From Archegozetes longisetosus (taxonomy: Eukaryota; Arthropoda; Arachnida; Sarcoptiformes; Trhypochthoniidae), in contig JAEMBT020000004.1 of assembly GCA_018873245.2 (NCBI GenBank), forward strand, positions 12,284,418 to 12,348,417: a stretch of DNA of 64,000 nucleotides. Reading direction: 5' to 3'. The translations under genes were made by a program, and so were the position numbers. Under the pieces are notes generated by a model, which saw only the letters and a program-made list of their open reading frames with translations, was not told where the DNA came from and made no database searches. Positions 1-11,038 of the stretch are shown here, piece after piece (position 1 is the stretch's first letter; each line of letters starts with the position of its first letter).

Positions 1-756
1 AAATTAACATTCACAATCACAAATATTTTTACATAAAGATTGAATTTATTCAAACATATCTTCATATTCTAGGAGATAATTAATGAAAATCTCGATGAAA
101 AATATGATCAAGTTGGCAGTAGACATGATATTCTGGAGAATTTCAGTCAAATCGCCGTTTATTACTCTAGATTCTCGATTATAACTTGAATTCAAAAATA
201 GTTTAAGGCAATCATGTATCGAGTGGTATGAAAATTTAGAGTAAATATTACTTTGAAAAAATATTAATTACTTAACTAAGTTAAAAGTTGTTATTCAAAA
301 TAAGATTGAATTCTTTCAGATACCTCTTATATGGTCAATCTCTATTAAGCGTAAGCAAAGTAGTATTCTAAAGGCTAACGTTTAAAAGATAGGTTCTCAG
401 TGTATGATGACTTGATTTTTATATTTTGTATTTATTAACTTTTTAGATGAGAACTGAAATAAAATGTGCTGATTTCCCTTCAAAAACTATGCAAAACATG
501 ATATGTCCTTCAGATTTAATAGTTTAGAGATAAATCATAGTAAATATTTGATTAAGACAATTAATTAAATGGACTGGGCATTCAGGATTAGCGCTTAAAG
601 TTCAGTATGCACTCAGAATAACAATAATAATAGCAAATGTGAAATTACTTAGATTGAAATACAGTACGTGAATGTGCGTATACTTCATTGAAATTTCATT
701 CATTTCAATAAATTATTTAGAATATAGTTTAGATAAATAAATCATAAAATCCTTAC
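1..756. other. AT-rich noncoding, possible intron
   Basis: No open frame of convincing length or codon structure is seen on either strand. If the minus-strand exon at 757-869 is real, this stretch is the intron that follows it and its gene runs off the left edge. Confidence 0.3.
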
Positions 757-869
757 TTTGGCGCAGGAATGACATTGACTCCATTGGTCTTTCCTCTGAC
801 CATTGTTGATGTCGGAGGAACAGATTTCCGAAGATCAGAACTGATGTTCGCAACTCTCGTCATATTCAT
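757..869 (-). CDS. putative first coding exon of a gene running off the left edge
   Basis: On the minus strand an ATG at 869 opens a short frame beginning MNMTRVANISSDLRK, rich in Ser, Thr and Pro. It stays open to a good donor (AA followed by GTAAGG at 756-751), ending in phase 2. The local base composition is clearly less AT-rich than its surroundings, which is what drew attention. No downstream exon is visible before base 1, so the rest would lie outside the window. The product is not recognised. It could also be an open frame by chance; confidence is low. Confidence 0.3.
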
Positions 870-3443
870 TAGTGACTACTAGTTTAAGTGACCCGAAATG
901 CGAATCGAGTGTTAATTTTGACGACAAATGAATTGAAATTCATTACAGACACGCTATTTTGAAAAAAATCAGAGCAACTTTATTTCCTCAATATGATAGT
1001 ATAGATGAAAAGTTCCTTTTTATAACTTATGTGAACGCAATTGTGTTGGCTCGAACAAAGAAACTTTGCAGTAACGATAGCATTCAAATGATAAACAGCT
1101 TATTGATGAGTCGAAAAACAAGCCTAAGATTTATTGAAGGAATCGAAACAACATTGAAGTTTGTTACTGATTGAACAATCCAGACATGTATCGAACATGA
1201 AATCCATTATGCATTTGAAGAGTTTGTATGTGCTACAGTAGGGAATTCGATTCCTTAGTATTTTACATGACACATTATTTGTTATAATGTATGCATAACT
1301 GCATAATTTGGTTCTACATGTTTTAGTGTTGTCAATGGCAACTTTATTTGTGTACTTATTTTAGTTTTTCTCATATATTTTCAATAATGTTGGGCTCACT
1401 TTTGGAGGCAAAAAATTTATTGTATTTCCAAAAGTAATAGAAGATTGACAAATAAAAGTCAAAGAAGGTGCCTATTTCTGAGAGTATAGCCCGCGGCCAA
1501 TATAAGAAGAAAGTTTAGTTCCTGAGAATTTTAGAATTTTAAAACTGTGGGCTATACATAGTGTGCAGGCTATGGTTGCGAAAATGTGTAATTTTTTTGT
1601 AGAATTAAATGAAAGCAATATTTAAAGTGATATAAAAATTAAGGTAACAGGATATGAATTGAGAGAATAGCGGTACGAATTTGAAACATTTATTTTTAGG
1701 TTATTCTCACAAGTGGTTTTCTATACAATTGACTCTGTATAGAAAATCAGCCCAACAAATCAGATAATGTTTAAACAAAATTTAGTTTATGTCAGACTTG
1801 AACAAAGTTTGCTTTGGCCATGTTTAAGCAAAAGGTAATGCGTTTTATTGAATCTTTGTTACCGTTAGCTCAGATCAATCTATCAAAACACTGTCGATGA
1901 GCATAATCGGCAACAATTATATGGCAAATTTGGTTTGCGAAGTCACAATTATTTTCAATATCTTCACTCCTTAGAGTGAATTAGAAAATGTTACGAACTG
2001 ATTAAGTACTCGAAATTTTAAGATGGCTTATACTGTGTACTTAATTCGAACTCAGATTTTGAAAGTTTTACCTTGCCTTTAATGGTATACATAAGAGTGC
2101 AACACTTTCAATTGCAAACTCAAATCACTTGATAGTAAATCAAATGTAAAGAGAAATCAATTTGGAAACGAAGGGCGCTCACATACACTAAAATTGATAT
2201 TATGTGGAATGCTTCCAAATGATTTTTGACGTGCATTATTTGTAAACTGAAAGCTTGCCAATTGTCGATAACACTTATTAATTTTTCAGATTGAAAGCAG
2301 CTTATATGACATGTAATTATTGACTGTCACATCAAGAAAGTAATTTTCTAGAAGTTGTACGCGCTATAGCTTCAAACATAAGTAAACTCATAACAGATTA
2401 ACTTTTGCTCAATTATTATTTCGATATTTTCTATAATAAGCATTCGGTAATTGTATAGATTTTGTATAAGTTTTTATGAATTGCAACTATTGTAAGGTTG
2501 AAAATGGCTTGAGTAGAACTATATTAGTGCTCTAATATTTATGAAGACGGAAATTTTAATTGAATAGTCATGGGGTGTTAATTATTTAATGAACTATTAT
2601 TGTCAGCGTTTGAATAAATCAAAATAAATATTTCATAAATCATTAAGATTAAACATTCTTTTATTAATGAAATAACATATTCGAAGCATAAAAGTTTACT
2701 TATAAGTAAAAATTCGTAGAAAAGTTTCTTTATTATTCATTTCGCTAAATTTTACATATTTCTTCATTAAGTATAAGACAGTCATCAATGTCCCTTAGTT
2801 TTATCGTAAATTTCATTATTGAACTTAAACTTATATACGACTTGTACTACAAGTTGACCCTTAATTTGCATATGAGTCTCATCGATACGTGTCGTAGATT
2901 TTTCCATAGACTTCTTACGACACGTGCACTAAATTTATACTTAAAAATGGAATGCTTAACAATGTTTTTGGGGTAGATCAGTGTTAACTCTCGTGTTATA
3001 CATAACTCTTTAGCTTAGATCGAAATAAGTTTATTTCGTGCGATGCTATTAATATAAATCTTTAATGTTTAATAAAGACTTATATTGAATGCCTTAAAGT
3101 TATTCCGCCACCAATAATTGCAAATTTTGCAAATTTTCTATTATTTGGTCTCTTAATTCTAGAGATACGGTCGTGATCACAGAGTTCAAATTAGGAATAT
3201 AAGGGGTGCTTAAATTCCTACCATCGATGTCTAGTGTAGAAATACTTGACATTTTGTCATTCTGGCGCTCATTTTTATGCTCATATGGTCTCGCATTATC
3301 ATATTATATTATGGGACAGGCCCCACCAGACAACGGCTCGCGAGGCTTTAATTCATGGCTCGCGAAGACTTTCAAGAAATAATAATAATGAGCTTTCAAG
3401 AGCTTTTAGAAAAAACTTTAGCATTATATACCATTGAACTCTA
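870..3443. other. noncoding stretch with one weak ORF and a hairpin
   Basis: A 71-codon frame at 959-1174 (plus) lacks an ATG start and any recognisable family. No other gene-like sequence is seen. A perfect 10-bp inverted repeat (ACGTGTCGTA and its complement) at 2887-2896 and 2916-2925 would fold into a hairpin with a 19-base loop. Confidence 0.4.
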
Positions 3444-3671
3444 TTGGAATTTGTCACTATAGGTAAATTCAGTCACAATTTTCATTTGATTCTCATTCAG
3501 GATTTGATAAATGAATTTTATGTCATACTTAATGACTTTAATAATCAAAAATACGAGTTCGCGTTATACACTAATCCTTTTGCTGTCGATGTTTACGATT
3601 CACCTGAAGAGTTACAGATGGAATTCAATCAAATGACGGCATTAAAACAATATTTTCAAATGCAGACTTAA
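3444..3671 (+). pseudogene. fragment of a hAT-type (ZBED/FAM200/GTF2IRD2-like) transposase
   Basis: The 75-residue frame has no ATG of its own (the first codon shown is a near-cognate) and reads like the central part of the hAT-derived transposase family that gave ZBED5, FAM200 and GTF2IRD2-like proteins. The signature is a stretch of the type NPFAVDVYDSPEELQMEFNQ, followed by a LKQYF segment; this NPF...(D/E)x(P)xxLQMELxxLQ pattern is characteristic of that family from general knowledge. No zinc-finger N-terminus, no DDE catalytic segment and no C-terminal dimerisation domain is seen nearby. It is therefore a short relic rather than a gene. The family call is from memory of the motif. Confidence 0.5.
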
Positions 3672-4590
3672 TTTGTTTCTATCAATATCTACAAAAATAT
3701 TTTGCCGACAGTTGCATGGCAATTAAAAATAATGCGTTAAAGGTGACAACGTTTGGCAGAACATATAGATGTTAACTTTTCTCTTTAAAATTTAACAACT
3801 CAAAATAAAGTTCTTTAACTGATAGACATCCAAGCGACTGCATGAAAATAATAACTGCGAATAAAATCGGTCCTAATATAGATAAAATATTCACCATTTT
3901 TGCAATTAAGATAATGGGGTTATATGAATTTTTCAATAAAATGATTTTCTGGTTCTCGCCGAGAGTTATTTTCACTTTTTTGGCTCTTTGGTGAGGAAAG
4001 TATGGTGGGTCCTGTTATAGAATGTCGGTGTCTTTGTATATAATAAAGTATTACTATTTCCAAAAAATTGAACATACATCATTGTTTACAGTTTGGTATT
4101 TTGGAATTCGATAACCCAGTATCTGATTTTGATGAAAAACCAATATTTTCGTCTGCTTCCGATCTCTCAATGTTGCCTTTACTTTCGTTGGCCTAAGATT
4201 AAATTTAAGGGTATTTGCACAAATTAAAAATTTTTTTAAAATCAATTATACGGTTCCTCCCCAGGATATCGATATTCATCTGATAGTGAAGTATGCTGAG
4301 AGTAATAACTTTTCACCCAAGTTTCATTGATAGCTATAATTATATCTACAAACTCGGATTATGGTCATATCTTTGAAGGTACTCTATTATAAATTTAATC
4401 GAAGTTCTTTCTGCTCAACTGTAAGACTCTATAGGTCGCAACGTGACGACACTGCGCACATTTGGTTTCTTCAAAAGCTGTTGAGTGCTGCACCGCCGAC
4501 CGATTAAAGTGGTATATTCATCAATCCTAAAAAGACAGAGTTGATGGTTAGAGGGAAGGGATTCGGGGAGTCAAAATTTTTTAAATAAGA
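3672..4590. other. noncoding with two weak minus-strand ORFs
   Basis: Open frames at 3772-3975 (67 aa, one hydrophobic segment) and 4054-4245 (63 aa) are seen on the minus strand. Neither has family resemblance, a convincing start context or adjoining splice sites that extend them. I see no supported gene. Confidence 0.35.
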
Positions 4591-4591
4591 T

Positions 4592-4860
4592 ATTGTACAC
4601 CTATATATTATTAATCAGCATAACTTAAGGAGTAAAAAAGTCGCTGGCCACGCCCCTCTAGGACCTACTTGAAACCACGCCTGCCAAAAATTTAACCACG
4701 CCCACTAAACATTTTAACCACGCCCAAAAAAAGTATTTCATTTTAATTCTTATGACACACAGATTCAACATGTATAACACTTATGTTGAAATTCATTCAG
4801 GGGACGGGGCTATAATTGCTTAAAGTTTAATTTGCAACTTTTTAAAAATTAATATCTCAA
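4592..4860 (+). repeat. interspersed repeat family A, copy 1
   Basis: Begins around ATTGTACACCTATATATTAT and continues through several CCACGCCC runs to a GGCTATAATTGCTTAAAGTT segment. Near-identical sequence forms the inverted ends of the element at 31376-33110: the left end directly, the right end as reverse complement including the inner GCTTAAAG part. It has no coding capacity. It is most likely a terminal piece or MITE of an unclassified DNA transposon. Confidence 0.6.
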
Positions 4861-4867
4861 GAGTAGT

Positions 4868-5710
4868 GTATATATGGCGACCCTGGGACACTACGAATAG
4901 TACGAACATGAAAAATAACAGATTTTTATCAAATAAAACGAAAAAATTGAACTTTTCGCATCGTTTGTATGGAATTTAAGCTAAAATATTACAAAAAGTC
5001 GTCTAAAATCATGTTTTACTATTAATATTCTGGGACAGTACAAGTTCGTACTTTTCGTATTCCTCTAAAATTCATGAAAAAATACAGGATTTCCGTGAAA
5101 TAAAATGGAAAAACAAAAATAACGTAAAGACTCACAAAAACAGCCAATATGAATCTAAAAATCAATGAAAAATACTAGGACATTACGACTCGTACTTCAA
5201 CCAATCCTCTAAAGCCATAAATAAAAACGCTAAAAATGAACTTTACATGTTATTTGGTGAAGAATTTAAGCTAAAATACTATAGAAAATAACCTAAAACT
5301 ACTATATTTCACTATCGCAGTGCTGGGATAGTAAGAATAGTACGAACACGAAAAATAGCAGATTTTCATCAAATAAAATAAAAAAACTCACAAAAGTAGT
5401 CAATAGAAAGCCTAAAATCAATCAAAAAAAGCTGGGACACTACGAGGGGTACGAGCTCATACTCCCCAAAATCATAAAAAAAAACATTAAAAATCGAAGT
5501 TTTCCCATCGTTTTGTATGGAATTTAAGCTAAAAGCTTCAGAAAAATCAGCTAAAATCATCATGTTTTACTATTAATATTCCGGGACACTATGAGCTCGT
5601 ACCTCTAAAATTCATGAAAAAAGCAGAATTTCTTTGAAATAAAATGAAAAAACTCACAAAAATAGCTAATATAAGCCGACAAAGTCAATGGAAAATACTG
5701 GAACAGAACG
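4868..5710. repeat. diverged tandem satellite, locus 1
   Basis: The phrase CTGGGACACTACGA or a close variant recurs about every 120-160 bases (near 4883, 5031, 5185, 5325, 5440, 5580, 5700). Each is followed by a TCGTAC-type segment and by shared phrases such as GGAATTTAAGCTAAAA, CAAATAAAA and AAAATTCATGAAAAA. This is a diverged, higher-order tandem array. The same units recur at 18437-18925. Confidence 0.65.
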
Positions 5711-6191
5711 ATTCATGAACACAATCTAATGATTAAGAAATAACTAAGTATTCTAAATAAAACACATCTATTAATAAAAGTCATCATCAAAATTATTAAA
5801 CTTTTTGAATGATTTCAATGGATGTCACATCTACTTATAATCTATAGCTTGTTTTACATAAGTTTAATCAACATTGAGTTTATGAAAGCTATCTAATGAT
5901 GTGAAAATCAGCATTTCTTGAATGCTGCTATTCATAAAAATTTTAAGCTATGCCTAAAATTTTATCTTTCCATTAACTTCTGTGAATCGATGCCTTTACA
6001 TTATTTTTACATTTACATGATTCAAGGTTTTCCAAGAATTTGATAAAATGCCTTAACTAATGATTGTCTCAGTAAAGTCTTAGAGCGATCGTTTTGCAAA
6101 ATTTTAACTCAGAAAAATTTCGTCATTTTATAATTTCGAAGTCATAAATATATCTTTGATTTGATGCTTTTAAGTTTTTATTTCAAAAGTA
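5711..6191. other. 5' flank of the astacin gene
   Basis: AT-rich, no ORF or repeat recognised. It presumably contains the promoter and 5' UTR of the gene that starts at 6192, but no clear core promoter can be singled out. Confidence 0.3.
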
Positions 6192-8714
6192 ATGCTCAAA
6201 TTTAATTTACTTGTGTTTGGATTGATTCCGAACAATTTTTCATTGATTTCTCTATTAAGTTTTTTAATATTTGCAACTCATGTAAACGCAATTTTCAAAA
6301 ATGTGTCCTTTATTACTGATGAAGAAATGAAAGCAGAAGAATTAACATATGAAATGGATATAAAAAATCCTATAAATGGGTTAAACTTATCAAATAGAAC
6401 ATATTATGAAGGAGATATCCTTCTTCCGGTAATATTATTAATTTTAAAACATTTGAAAACATTTTGGTCAAAAGCGGGTAGAGTCGGGTGGGGGTCTTCC
6501 GGGGTTGCTAGAAAGTCGCGGGTGGTGTCATTGGATTCAGCTCACCAAGCACAGTTTATAGAGACAGGGCGCTTTATTGTAGCCCCCGGACCACATATTC
6601 AAGAAAATCCCCCGTGAAAAAATATGAATTTCACAATAGAAAAAAATCGAGATAGCCATTTTATTCAGCTTGGGAAGCAGCGTAAGAAAATACAAAAATT
6701 ACCTTGTTAACCTCCCCGGTGTCCGTGTAAATTTTAAAAACCCCTGAAAAATTATTTTTCTCGAAAATTAAAATTTCGAAATAGCCATTTTGTCAGACTT
6801 GAGCTGAACTTTCTAAAACCGTTTGCCGATCTATTCTATCTTATCGGGTTCAAAAGTTATGGCCTTTTAAAAGTCTTGATAACAGTACCATATTTATCGC
6901 TCTAGGACAACTAATTGAAAAGATATTCGCAAAAACTGGGTTGGATTGGATTGAATAAGGTTGCATGATTAGATATTGTTAGGTTAGGTTTGGTTAGGCT
7001 TGGTCAGTTTAGGTTAGGTTAGGTTTGGGTAGGTTAGTTTAGGTTAGGCTAGGGCGTGATCCCCTGGAAACCCTCAATATCACGCTACCCGCTCCTTAAA
7101 GCCTAAGTTTAAGAGGTCATAACTTTTGAACCCGATAAGGTAGACCAGACATTTAAACGGTTTTATTAACTTTAGCTCAAGCTTCAAAATATGGCTATCT
7201 CGAAATTTCACTTTTCCAGAAAAAAAATTTTTGGAGGTGGGTTTTATGGAATTTACATTGACACCGGGGGGGCTAATAAAGTAATTTTAATATTTCTTTG
7301 TGCTGCTTCTAAAGCTGGATAAAATGGTTATTTCGAATTTTAGCTGCGTTAAAATTTATATTTTTTAAGGGGTGTTTTCTTTAAAAAAAAATATAACCCG
7401 GGGGGCGGCTAAATTTTAGCCCCCATTCCCATCAACTGTGCTTGGTGAGCTGAATCGAATGACACCACTCTCGACCTCCTAGCCCCATCAGAAGCCCCCC
7501 ACCCGACCATGCCCTTGGGCGATCCATGTTTTTTAAAGTTACTTATTAAAAATACTTCGGCAACAGTGTAATAATAATTTCTTCTCATCAATTTCACAAA
7601 GCATATCTAATGTCAGCTAAAGTTACATATTAAAAAAATATCTAACACAAACTGAAAAGTTTTAAAATGAGTGAAAATTACAAATTTTTAGCTTTAAGGT
7701 GCAATTCAAACAGTAAGTAGACATTAAATAGCAGCCGTTCTTAAATTTGCAAACGTATAAGAATGAATGTTCATTCCAAGATAGAAGCAACCAATTGAAT
7801 TAGTCGTGATGATTAGCTGCACTTATGTTATAGAATTGAATGATCAAAATATTAATATTCTTAGCTGAGTTAGGTTAATTTCTCAGTATTCTTTTTTTAG
7901 AATTTAGCATTCAAATTAAAATTGAAAAAAAACAATTATTAAAACCTTTGATAATCAAAGGTAGGGTTGCGATCGAAAGACTTTGTCAACTATATAGCTA
8001 AAAATTCGGGATTGCATTGGCCTAATGGACGAGTTCCTTATCTTTTGGAAAGTAATTTCAATGATGATGAACGAGAACAAATCAATTCGTCATTCTCATT
8101 CTTCGAGCGAAATACTTGTATTCGTTGGGTTGCAAAACAAGATAATGATAGCGAATGGGTTTCTATTACTCACCATGAAGACGGATGTTATAGTGGTCTG
8201 GGCTTCATGAGTTACGAGGGTAAATATGTGCTCAATTTGGGATCAGGATGTTTCTCAAATGAAACTATCATACATGAAATGATGCATCGAATTGGTTTCA
8301 TTCATGAACAGTCGAGACCAGACCGCGATCTATACGTTAAAATTGTTGAAGAAAACATTTTTACAAGTAAGAGTAATAAAAAATATTCAATGCAATACAT
8401 ATGAATAACTAATGCTTTAATGATTGAAGTAGTCTCATAAAGTTTCTCATTCCATAGAATGGCTGCATAATTTTGATTATAAACCTAAAGAATATTTCGA
8501 AGAATCATACTATCTACCTTATGATATTCACAGTGTTATGCATTATGAAGAATATTCTTTTAGCAAAAATGGACACGAGACAATAATGGCCATAAGTGGT
8601 AAACGATTAGGCTGTAGACAATTTGGAATGAAATGTCCCACAGATTTAGATATTGAGAAAATTAATACCGTTTATAATTGCCAAGAGAAATTAAAGAAAC
8701 AAGGTAGTATATAA
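6192..8714 (+). CDS. secreted astacin-family (M12A) zinc metalloprotease
   Basis: Three exons join in frame: 6192-6428, 7961-8366 and 8458-8714 (900 bp, 299 residues). Exon 1 gives a hydrophobic signal peptide and the typical astacin pro-region ending YYEGDILLP. Exon 2 carries the catalytic signature HEMMHRIGFIHEQSRPDRD at about residues 184-202, matching HExxHxxGFxHE with its three zinc histidines and the glutamate base. Exon 3 carries the Met-turn region SVMHYEEYSFSK with the tyrosine that acts as fifth ligand in astacins, and a late YNC cysteine. Splice phases are consistent (0, then 1). The enzyme would be a secreted endopeptidase, plausibly digestive; no CUB, EGF or ShK tail follows. Intron 1 is about 1.5 kb because a foldback element sits in it; intron 2 is 91 bp. 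It appears intact. Confidence 0.85.
6467..7530. mobile_element. foldback element with long inverted arms inside astacin intron 1
   Basis: The segment 6478-6600 (GGGTGGGGG..., CTCACCAAGCACAGTT) reappears as its reverse complement at about 7385-7515 (AACTGTGCTTGGTGAGCTGA). Further in, 6840-6870 (GGGTTCAAAAGTTATGG) pairs with 7110-7135 (CATAACTTTTGAACCCGATA). The arms are therefore several hundred bases long, around a short centre made of degenerate TTAGG repeats (6977-7053). No transposase frame is present, so it is nonautonomous. Arms are GC-richer than the host sequence. Exact ends and target duplication were not resolved. Confidence 0.7.
6977..7053 (+). repeat. degenerate TTAGG (telomere-type) tract
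   Basis: Repeated TTAGG/TTTAGG units, for example GTTAGGTTAGGTTTGGTTAGG, in the middle of the foldback element. TTAGG is the ancestral arthropod telomere repeat, but such short degenerate tracts are also common in arthropod introns and transposons, so a telomeric origin is not implied. Confidence 0.6.
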
Positions 8715-9385
8715 TTGTAAACTTAATTTAGAGATATTTACTCACATTTAAGTGTTTCGACATTTGTTTCGAATTTTACATTTCTTATTGAGATCATGAA
8801 TTTCGAATCCTTTAATACCAGATAATTATTATCTATATTTCTATGAATAAAAAGCTCTGTTAGCATTGATTAATTTAGTTTCATTTAACTACTTCAAACA
8901 AGTTATAGAAACCATAATTTCTCGGAAGAGATATGAAAGAGAAAAAAATTGACTTAACCGAGATTTTTATTCCTATATCCCCAAAATAAATACCTAAAAC
9001 TTTTTATTGGATGAGTTGAGAAATATGAATTAATATCTTATTTTTATAGATAGAGGACAACATTTAAACCAAAATTTAGGTTTAAAAATCCAAATTGCAA
9101 CACTTTAGTCAAATAAAGATTGAAAACACATTAGAAAAAATACTAATATATGAGAGATTTCTTCTTATGAACTTATTATTTATTTACATTTTTTTATCAG
9201 CAATTCGCTGAAAATGTTAGATTGATTGGCTAAAGGCGGAAGTAGGGTTTCTCCCTTTAATAAAGCCTTGAAGTAATCGTTATACAAAATACTAAACATT
9301 ATCTATTAAGTAATAATAAGAGCCATTTATATAACAATTAAGTCGAAGTCATTTATTTATTCGAATGATGTCGAAAATTACCTTA
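8715..9385. other. intergenic, 3' flank of the astacin gene
   Basis: AT-rich. An AATAAA-like signal (ATGAATAAAAAG near 8845) could serve the astacin transcript. No other gene or repeat recognised. Confidence 0.35.
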
Positions 9386-10150
9386 GATTACTTTAAATCT
9401 GTTTGAACTCATATTAGTTTCTTTTATTCTTCAATCGAATGCAAATGTGACGAAAGCTTGTGGAACAATTGCTTGTCTTGAAGAAAGATTCAATTTTCTG
9501 ATAGAAAATTATGTAAAAGCGTATGATTTGAAAATCAAAGATTTAGAAAAACAATTTTCAGGTAATTTTGTCGCTGTTAATCAGTTTGTTAGCTATTGAG
9601 ATTTGCTTGACTGATTGAGATTGAGAATTATATTTTATTATTTGATTTGCCAAACTCAAGATAAACTCAAGAAAGCTAAGAATAACTTGAAATTTAATAT
9701 TATATTTTACCATTTAACCTAATAACAGATAAAGTGGAGAACACTATCGAAGATATCAGAAAGAATCCATTTCCGATTGGCTTTATTTATGTTCAACTAC
9801 CAAAGGAGAAATCTCCGACTGAAATATGGCCATGGATGATATGGAAAGACATTACTACAACTTATGCTGGAGTTTTTTTTCGTGCAGAAGGAGGAGGTTC
9901 GGCGGCATTTGGAGCAACACAAAATGAGAATTCTCCCAGATTAATAGAAGCTAGATATGGTCATCATAAAACGTGCGATAAAAATTATCATAATGTAAGA
10001 ATTTATACGAATGGCTTATGGAGTGATTGGGTAACATCTAGCACTGAAAATGTTGGTTGGACTGTCTTAACATGCATGAGCTTAAAGGTATCTTCTGGAG
10101 AAGTGCGACCACGCAATATGGCAATTCGCGTATGGAAAAGAACCGGATAA
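9386..10150 (+). CDS. small secreted-type protein with a tail-collar-like C-terminal domain
   Basis: Two exons join in phase 1: one ending at 9561 (Ser-Gly boundary, donor GTAATT) and 9729-10150. The first encodes a hydrophobic stretch FELILVSFILQSNANV, then CGTIACLEERF and a short helical segment, as expected for a signal peptide plus coiled linker. The second, about 140 residues, is rich in Trp and Gly (WPWMIWKDITTTYAG, FFRAEGGGSAAFG) and ends RPRNMAIRVWKRTG. This resembles domains I recall from invertebrate secreted proteins and phage tail-collar regions, but the assignment is uncertain. No ATG is in frame upstream of the signal-like segment. An ATG pair at 9366-9371 lies one base out of frame, so either a 1-base slip in the A-run near 9395 or an unseen upstream exon is needed. 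A polyadenylation-like AATAAA cluster follows near 10255. Confidence 0.5.
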
Positions 10151-10408
10151 CTTGTTAATAACTTAATTTAACAATGGCATTGAACGAGATTTTAACTTCT
10201 ATTTTAGCTTTTACTTTTGTTATCTTTTCTATTTTCTAATTTGTTATTTGACTTAATAAAGAATAAATATAATAAGATTAGAAAAAATGAACCACAATTT
10301 TTCATTTTCAATACAAATTTATTTAATTTTTTAATACCAACTAACATGAAAAAATAATTTAATGAAACAAAGAATTATATTCTTCATGAAAACGTTTTGT
10401 TAAACCAT

Positions 10409-10910
10409 TTACTTCGTTAATATTTCAATGGTTAACAAAGTCAATAGTTTTAATTGAAATAAATAATATTTATCTATAATTCTATCTATTAGATGAGATT
10501 TTTCATTTAATAGTTTTACATTATTATTTCTTAAACAAATTTTAGAATCTTTGTTTCCATTAAGCGAAGTCAATTGTTTATTACCATGAGTTAAACTTAT
10601 CTTTTCAGGTGCGATTCCATTCAATTGATTAGATCTTTGCAAATCAAAAGAAGTTAATGAGTTGACATTATTATAAAATTTTAAAAATATCTTCTTTCGA
10701 GTGTTTTAATTTGATATTACCACCATTTGTAAGATATTTTCTATAATCATTTGATAACATATTTTCATATTTCTTACCATCAAACATTAAAAAATTTCCT
10801 TTAATATAATTTAATGTAACTGGAGTATAATTATCTATTTTTCTATTAGATGATATTATGAAATTATTTACATCTTTATGGATAAAACATCTTATTGTTA
10901 AGTTTTTCAT
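10409..10910 (-). pseudogene. AT-rich element gene 1, copy 1 (frameshifted)
   Basis: The frame starts with ATG at 10910 (MKNLTIRCFIHKDVNNF) and runs 79 codons to 10671. Homology to copy 2 continues in another frame from about 10665 to 10409, where LTSLNG, KDSKICLRNNN and NEKSHLIDRI are the best-preserved pieces. The break falls at an A/T run near 10672-10680. Copy 2 (26340-26880) matches over both parts, so the original protein spanned both. No signal peptide or known domain is seen. Function unknown. The break could be a real inactivating change or a consensus error. Confidence 0.5.
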
Positions 10911-10915
10911 TTATT

Positions 10916-11038
10916 AAGTTAAAAAATTATCCTATTATCTATTAAACTATTAAGCTATTATCCCAATATCTATTATATATTATCGATTATCGATTATCTA
11001 TTATCCTATTAAACTATTATCTATTATTTTTTAAATAT
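10916..11038. repeat. CTATTATC-type simple repeat between divergent element genes
   Basis: Short imperfect repeats of CTATTATC and CTATTAAACTATTA fill the gap between the two divergently placed genes. In copy 2 the corresponding sequence keeps only about one unit. It may be the promoter region of both genes or merely simple-sequence drift. Confidence 0.5.

Noticed and set aside
6977-7053. TTAGG tract as evidence of a telomere fusion
   Set aside because: Short, degenerate and inside a transposable element; no subtelomeric context.
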